This document shows, piece after piece, positions 59,312 through 64,000 of a DNA stretch of 64,000 nt. Source of the stretch: Naasia lichenicola (GTDB lineage: Bacteria; Actinomycetota; Actinomycetes; Actinomycetales; Microbacteriaceae); the NCBI RefSeq assembly GCF_004801885.1, contig NZ_SSSM01000005.1:992001-1056000 (forward strand), written 5' to 3'. The position numbers and the translations under genes are program-made. The notes under the pieces were generated by a model. The model was not told where the DNA came from and made no database searches. It saw only the letters and a program-made list of their open reading frames with translations. Positions within the stretch are counted from its first letter, which is position 1. The number at the start of each line of letters is the position of its first letter.

Positions 59312-62300
59312 TCAGACCGGCGGAAGGGCCTTGAGGATCCGCTGCAGTGAGACGGGACCTGTCGTGCGCAGCTGCTGGGCGAAGAGGCTGAGCCGCAGCT
59401 CTTCGAGCATCCAGCGGGGTTCGACGAGTCGGGGGTCCGCGTCGCGCGCCAGCGGGATCGTGCCGCCTGCAGCGAGATAGCGATCCTGCGCGGTGCGCAC
59501 CTCGTTCTGCCAGACCCGGTCGCGACCGGGGTTCTCCAGCAGCTTCTGGACACGGTGCGTCATCCCCGCCAGATACACCGGAAGGCGCGGCAGCCGACCG
59601 AGCCCGATGGTGCTGATGAACCCCGGGAAGACAAGGCCGCCGAGCTGCTCGCGCACGTCTCCGAGCGGTCCGATCAGCGCCAGGGTGGTGGCCCCACGGA
59701 TCGCGCTCTCCACTCCGCGCGCGGCAGTGAGGATGCCCGCCACGAGGGCGACGGCGGCGAAGAGGTCATCCACCACGTGGGCGGAGACGTCGTCCCGGAC
59801 CGTCTCGAAGTCGGTCCGGGTCCAAACCAGCCCGTCCGCCGAATGACGCCTGATCCGATGGTCGAGCACAGCGGCGAATGCGTCGTCGATGAGTTCGCGA
59901 GCGCTCCGATAGGGACTCGCGGCGAGCGTGAGCTTCTCCGCGGATGTGAGGTGCTCCTGCAGATACGAGACCGGGGAGGGAACGGCGAGACCGAGCAGAC
60001 GCCGGATGCCGGCACGATGCGCTGCCGCCTGAGACTCGGGGGAGCTCTCCAGCCGGATGGCGACCGCGGCGCCCGTGTCGACGAGTGCGGGATATGCGCG
60101 GATCCGTCCGCCGCGCCTCTCGACGTCGACGCTCTGCGGCAGGCTCTCGAAGTCCCAGGCGATCAACCCATCGCGCTCGAGCGCCGAGGCGCTGCCCGGA
60201 GCAGCGGCGCCCGGCGCGGTTGGGGCGGAGGGGACCGACGCACCCGTCGTCGCACCCTTCGTCGGCGTGGACGTGGTACGGAACACTCGGGCGACGCTGT
60301 CGCGGGCGGCGGCGGCGAACTGCAGCTTGAGGGCCGTCAGCTCCTTGCCGCCTCCGACCCGACGGCCGTTGTCATCGATCACTGCAAACGTCGGCCGGAG
60401 ATGCGGGGGCACCCGCTCCAGTTCGAAATCGCTGCCGGACACCACCGCGCCCGTGCTGCGTCGGATGGCGGCGGCCAGTCGATCGACGAGCAGCTCTCCG
60501 TCCGGTTCCGCCGGCAGCTCTGCGAGCAGCCGCTCGGCCCAGTCAGCAGCGGGGACCACCGTGCGCCGGATCGCCTTCGGCAGGGTCCGGATCAGAGCCG
60601 TCACCAGTTCTGCCCTGAATCCGGGGACCTGCCAGTCGAAGCCGGTCGGCTCGAGCTGGGGGAGGACCGCGAGGGGCACCTGAATGGTCACGCCGTCATC
60701 GTCGCTGCCGGGCTCGAAGCGGTAGCGGAGCTTGAGGGTCTGATCCTGCTGCCGCCATTCGGCCGGATAGGCCGTCGTGTCCTGCTGCGCGGGCTCGTCG
60801 AGCAGGTCGGCCGACCGCAGGGTGAGCAGGTTCGGCGTGCGCGTGCGCGCCTGGGCCCACCACGTCTCGAACTCGCGGACGGTGGCGACGCTCTCCGGGA
60901 TCCGCTCATCGAAGAAGTCCACGAGCGCCTCATCGTCGGCAAGGATGTCCCGTCGACGGGATCGCTCCTCGAGCGCTTCGAGCTCGCGTCGCAGCCGGAG
61001 GTTGGCCCGCTCGAAGTCGAAGGCGCGGTCGCGGCTGCGGTCGAGATGCGGCGGCCATTCGCCGTCGACGAGTGCATGTCGGATGAACAGCTCCCGGGAG
61101 AAGCCGCGGTCGATCCGCGTCCATTGGATCCGGCGGCGAGCGACGAGCGGGACTCCGTACAGGGTCACCCGTTCCCAGCCGACGGCCGCGCCCTGCTTGG
61201 CCTCCCAGTGCGGCTCGCTGGTCGAGCGCTTCACCAGATCGCCGGCCAGCTGCTCGGCCCAGGCCGGGTCGATCGCCGCGACCGTGCGGGCGAAGAGCCG
61301 CGAGGTCTCGACCAGCTCGGCAGCCATGACCGCCGTCGGAGCCTTCTTCGCGAGCGCGGATCCGGGGAACACCGCGAACTTGACCTGGCGAGCGCCGATG
61401 TACTCGGCGCTGGGCCGGCGCCCAGGCGGCGGCTTGGCCCCGGGCGTGCGCGCATTCGTCCCTCGCGGGGGAGCGGTGCGCTCGTCGAGCACGCCGAGCT
61501 GGGACAGCAGGCCGGCCAGCACCGAGCGGTGCACGCCGTCGGGGTCGGCCTTCGGCTCGCCGATCGTCAGGCCGAGCGGCTTGGCGGTCCTGCGCAGCTG
61601 GCTGTAGACATCCGCCCACTCGCGCACCCGCAGGTAGTTGAGGAACTCGGCCTTGCAGAGCCTCCGGAATGCGCTCGAGGACAGCTCCTTCTGCTTCTCC
61701 TCGAGGTGGTTCCAGAGGTTGAGGATGGAGAGGAAGTCGCTCGTCGGGTCGGCGAACCTGGCGTGCTTCTCGTCCGCCTGGGCTCGGCGCTCGAGCGGGC
61801 GCTCCCGCGGATCCTGGATGCTGAGGCCCGAGACGATGGCCAGCACCTCTCGGGAGACCCCGTGCTTCTTCGACTCGACGACCATCCGGCCGAAGCGCGG
61901 ATCGAGCGGCAGGCGGGAGAGGTCGCGTCCGGTCTTGGTGACGGAGCCGGCGGCCGTGACGGCGCCGATCTCCCGGAGCAGCTCGAAGCCGTCCTTGATG
62001 CCGCGGGCATCGGGCGGCTGGAGGAAGGGGAAGTCCGCCATGTCGCCCAGCCCGAGGGTGAGCATCTGGAGGATGACCGCGGCGAGGCCGGTGCGCAGGA
62101 TCTCGGGATCGGTGAACGCGGGCCGCTTGCCGTAATCCTCCTCGCTGTAGAGGCGGATGGCGATGCCGTCGCTGGTGCGCCCGGCGCGGCCGGACCGCTG
62201 GTTGGCGGAGGCCTGCGAGATCGGCTCGATCGGCAGGCGCTGCACCTTGGATCGAGCGCCGTAGCGCGAGATCCGGGCGGTGCCGGCATCGATAACGTAC

Positions 62301-63226
62301 TTGATGCCGGGGACCGTGAGGCTGGTCTCGGCGACGTTCGTCGCGAGCACGACCCGTCGGCGGACGCCCGGCGGGCGCTTCGTCTCGAAGACCCGATGCT
62401 GGTCGGCGGCGGAGAGCCGGCCGTACAGGGGCACGATCTCGGTGCCGCTCCGACCGCTGAGCGCGTCCTGCGCATCGCGGATCTCGTTCTCTCCGGACAG
62501 GAAGACGAGGACGTCGCCGGGCGCCTGCCCGGCCAGCTCGTCGAGAGCGGCGCCGATGGCCTCGAGCAGATCCCGGGGCTCGGGGGACGGCGCGTCGCTG
62601 TCCGGATCCTTGTCGGGTGCGAGCGGGCGATAGCGGATCTCGACCGGGAAGGTGCGTCCGGACACCTCGACGATGGGCGCCGGCGTGCCGTCGGGTGCGG
62701 CGAAGTGCGCTGCGAAGCTGCCCGGGTCGATCGTCGCCGAGGTGATGATCACCTTGAGGTCCGGGCGCTTCGGCAGCAGCTGGCGCAGGTAGCCGATCAG
62801 GAAGTCGATGGTGAGGCTGCGCTCGTGCGCCTCGTCGATGATGATCGTGTCGTAGCGCCGCAGCAGTGGATCGCGGGTGAGCTCGTTGAGGAGGATCCCG
62901 TCCGTCATCAACTTGATCCGGGTGGATTCACTGGCCTTGTCGGTGAACCGGACCTGGTAGCCGACGAGGGTGCCGAGCTCGACGTTCAGCTCGTCGGCGA
63001 TCCGCTCGGCGATCGTGCGGGCGGCGATCCGGCGAGGCTGGGTGTGCGCGATGCTGGTGCGGCCGAGCTCCAGCGCGATCTTCGGCAGCTGCGTGGTCTT
63101 GCCCGAGCCGGTCTCGCCGGCGACGATGACGACCTGGTGGTCGCGGATCTGCTCGGCGATCTCGCCGCGCACCTGACTGACGGGCAGATCGGGCGGGTAG
63201 CTGATCTGCAGCTCGTCGGTCGACAT
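59312..63226 (-). CDS. hrpA: ATP-dependent RNA helicase HrpA
   Basis: A 1304-aa DEAH-box helicase, the normal HrpA length. Motif I GETGSGKTT lies near residue 40, then IIIDEAHERS (DEAH), ITSATID (motif III), VVLATNVAETSLTVPGIKYV and QRSGRAGR (motif VI), followed by the HA2/OB region and the long HrpA-specific C-terminal domain. HrpA acts on RNA; in E. coli it rescues stalled or collided ribosomes. The start at 63226 (MSTDELQISYPP) is chosen over a longer frame that runs through repeats and has no conserved sequence. Confidence 0.95.
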   Translation of the reverse strand: MSTDELQISYPPDLPVSQVRGEIAEQIRDHQVVIVAGETGSGKTTQLPKIALELGRTSIAHTQPRRIAARTIAERIADELNVELGTLVGYQVRFTDKASESTRIKLMTDGILLNELTRDPLLRRYDTIIIDEAHERSLTIDFLIGYLRQLLPKRPDLKVIITSATIDPGSFAAHFAAPDGTPAPIVEVSGRTFPVEIRYRPLAPDKDPDSDAPSPEPRDLLEAIGAALDELAGQAPGDVLVFLSGENEIRDAQDALSGRSGTEIVPLYGRLSAADQHRVFETKRPPGVRRRVVLATNVAETSLTVPGIKYVIDAGTARISRYGARSKVQRLPIEPISQASANQRSGRAGRTSDGIAIRLYSEEDYGKRPAFTDPEILRTGLAAVILQMLTLGLGDMADFPFLQPPDARGIKDGFELLREIGAVTAAGSVTKTGRDLSRLPLDPRFGRMVVESKKHGVSREVLAIVSGLSIQDPRERPLERRAQADEKHARFADPTSDFLSILNLWNHLEEKQKELSSSAFRRLCKAEFLNYLRVREWADVYSQLRRTAKPLGLTIGEPKADPDGVHRSVLAGLLSQLGVLDERTAPPRGTNARTPGAKPPPGRRPSAEYIGARQVKFAVFPGSALAKKAPTAVMAAELVETSRLFARTVAAIDPAWAEQLAGDLVKRSTSEPHWEAKQGAAVGWERVTLYGVPLVARRRIQWTRIDRGFSRELFIRHALVDGEWPPHLDRSRDRAFDFERANLRLRRELEALEERSRRRDILADDEALVDFFDERIPESVATVREFETWWAQARTRTPNLLTLRSADLLDEPAQQDTTAYPAEWRQQDQTLKLRYRFEPGSDDDGVTIQVPLAVLPQLEPTGFDWQVPGFRAELVTALIRTLPKAIRRTVVPAADWAERLLAELPAEPDGELLVDRLAAAIRRSTGAVVSGSDFELERVPPHLRPTFAVIDDNGRRVGGGKELTALKLQFAAAARDSVARVFRTTSTPTKGATTGASVPSAPTAPGAAAPGSASALERDGLIAWDFESLPQSVDVERRGGRIRAYPALVDTGAAVAIRLESSPESQAAAHRAGIRRLLGLAVPSPVSYLQEHLTSAEKLTLAASPYRSARELIDDAFAAVLDHRIRRHSADGLVWTRTDFETVRDDVSAHVVDDLFAAVALVAGILTAARGVESAIRGATTLALIGPLGDVREQLGGLVFPGFISTIGLGRLPRLPVYLAGMTHRVQKLLENPGRDRVWQNEVRTAQDRYLAAGGTIPLARDADPRLVEPRWMLEELRLSLFAQQLRTTGPVSLQRILKALPPV

Positions 63227-63259
63227 GGGAACCCCGATTCTACCGAGGCCATCAGCCCG

Positions 63260-63349
63260 TTGGTCGAGGAGGCCGTCTGCGGCCATCTCGAGACCGGCTG
63301 CCGTGTGCCGCCGGTCTCGAGACGGCGCTGGCGCGCCTCCTCGACCAGC
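63260..63349. repeat. Inverted repeat of the GGTCGAGGAG type upstream of hrpA
   Basis: TTGGTCGAGGAGGCCGTCTG and its inverse near 63330-63349 flank inner CTCGAGACCGG / CCGGTCTCGAG arms. Further partial copies of the GGTCGAG(G/T)AG motif lie at about 63391-63420 and 63455-63495. Together they fill the 274-nt gap before the thioredoxin-like gene. No gene is seen. Confidence 0.75.
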
Positions 63350-63500
63350 GAAATGCGCATAGTGATCGGGGAGCCCGCAAAACCCATCGGTCGAGGAGCC
63401 GTCTGCGATCGAGGGCCTTGACATGGCCTACTCCACGAACGGGTCGCGCTCGTTGGTCGAGTAGCGCCCGCTAGGGCGCGTATCGAGGCCCCTCGCTGGT

Positions 63501-64000
63501 CTACGGGCGGCTTCCGATGGTGAGGCCGCTCGCCTGCTTCCACTTGATGCCGCAGCCCTTGGGGCTGGTGACCGGCTCGGCCACCCGGCGACCGGCGATC
63601 AGGTCGTCGAGTGCCGACCTGATCCACTCTGCGTTGGCGGAGTCGTCGTCGTATGAGCCGTCGGGGGCGCCGTGGTAGGCGAGCTCGCCCTCAGCATCGA
63701 TGATGAAGACATCGGGGGTGACCATCGCGTCCCACGCCTTCGCCACCGACTGGTCCTCATCGCGGAGGTAGGGGGAGGAGAAGTCGCCGCCCGCCTCTCG
63801 CGCTTCCATCGACTCGAAGGAGTCGAGCGGCTGGCGGCTCGAGTCGTTGGAGTTGATCTGGAGCACGGTCACGCGTCCGGTGTAGTCCTGGGCGACCTTC
63901 TGGATGCGCTCGTGCCAGGCACGGGCGTACGGACAGTGGTTGCAGGTGAACACCACCACGGTGATCCCGTCGCCGGGTTCGAAGAGCGCGTGCCCACCCC
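63501..64000 (-). CDS. Thioredoxin-fold protein (5' end cut by window edge)
   Basis: About 166 codons are visible; the N-terminus lies beyond the right edge. The redox motif is in VVVFTCNHCPYARAWHERIQ (CNHC), followed by VTVLQINSNDSSRQPLDSFE, then AWDAMVTPDVFIIDAEGELA with the cis-Pro site. This is the TlpA/AhpC-like thioredoxin family widespread in bacteria. The C-terminal 30 residues (SPKGCGIKWKQ) carry another Cys and are typical of these proteins. The partner is unknown. Confidence 0.88.
   Translation of the reverse strand, partial: GGHALFEPGDGITVVVFTCNHCPYARAWHERIQKVAQDYTGRVTVLQINSNDSSRQPLDSFESMEAREAGGDFSSPYLRDEDQSVAKAWDAMVTPDVFIIDAEGELAYHGAPDGSYDDDSANAEWIRSALDDLIAGRRVAEPVTSPKGCGIKWKQASGLTIGSRP

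Noticed and set aside
59555-63421. A 1288-codon open frame on the + strand opposite hrpA
   Set aside because: It mirrors the HrpA gene; the translation is Arg/Asp/Gly/Val-rich without domains and is an effect of high GC at third codon positions.

Overview
The window looks like part of the chromosome of a high-GC actinobacterium, most likely a Microbacteriaceae member close to Microbacterium. This is inferred from the GC- and CTC/GAC-rich codon use, the order FmdB-type zinc ribbon / mscL / 5-formyl-THF cyclo-ligase / galU / rimJ / SepX-GlpR-like gene / tRNA-Ala, and several small families typical of that group. No rRNA, CRISPR array or insertion-sequence transposase was found.

Layout. (1) 1-5037: a leftward catabolic operon (LigM-like O-demethylase, zinc-type dehydrogenase, cupin, TfdB/PheA-like FAD monooxygenase running off the left edge) that looks built for methoxylated or phenolic aromatics. 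(2) 5.3-12.3 kb: an integrative mobilizable element with an oriT-like hairpin region, relaxase, MobC-like protein, XRE regulator, tyrosine integrase and an 805-aa HEPN-motif protein of unknown family. It abuts the 3' end of tRNA-Arg(CCU). No second att copy is visible to the left, so the catabolic operon may be cargo of the same element. (3) 12.4-25.3 kb: chromosomal metabolism and regulation: MBL hydrolase, otnK/otnC four-carbon sugar acid genes, AraC + DUF2000, glycosyltransferase, MFS exporter, large BTAD/ATPase regulator. (4) 25.4-31.2 kb: a partner-switching signalling module (SpoIIE phosphatase fused to an RsbW-like kinase, two STAS proteins, an unknown protein, two tandem membrane sensor heads without kinase domains). 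(5) 31.2-42.1 kb: a DUF559 nuclease-like gene flanked by matching palindromes, a 1243-aa helicase-like protein with degenerate Walker motifs, mscL, galU, rimJ, SepX/GlpR and tRNA-Ala. (6) 42.1-52.5 kb: sugar-alcohol oxidase, Fur/PerR-like regulator with a perfect operator and catalase, secreted and lipoproteins, two aldo/keto reductases, FMN reductase, MFS transporter. (7) 52.5-56.7 kb: class I ribonucleotide reductase nrdA-nrdB whose small subunit has Phe at the radical-Tyr position (class Ic signature), under NrdR-like and DnaA boxes. (8) 56.8-64 kb: MFS exporter, DUF1697, a 111-bp tandem repeat, HrpA helicase and a thioredoxin-like protein cut by the right edge.

Several families of intergenic palindromes recur in the chromosomal part, usually between convergent gene ends or just behind stop codons. 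One of them is a phased array of 10-bp half-sites spaced 20-21 bp.

The strongest candidate for an undescribed system is the HEPN-motif gene at 9600-12017, between integrase and attachment tRNA. All family assignments come from reading translated sequence and motifs; no database search was run.
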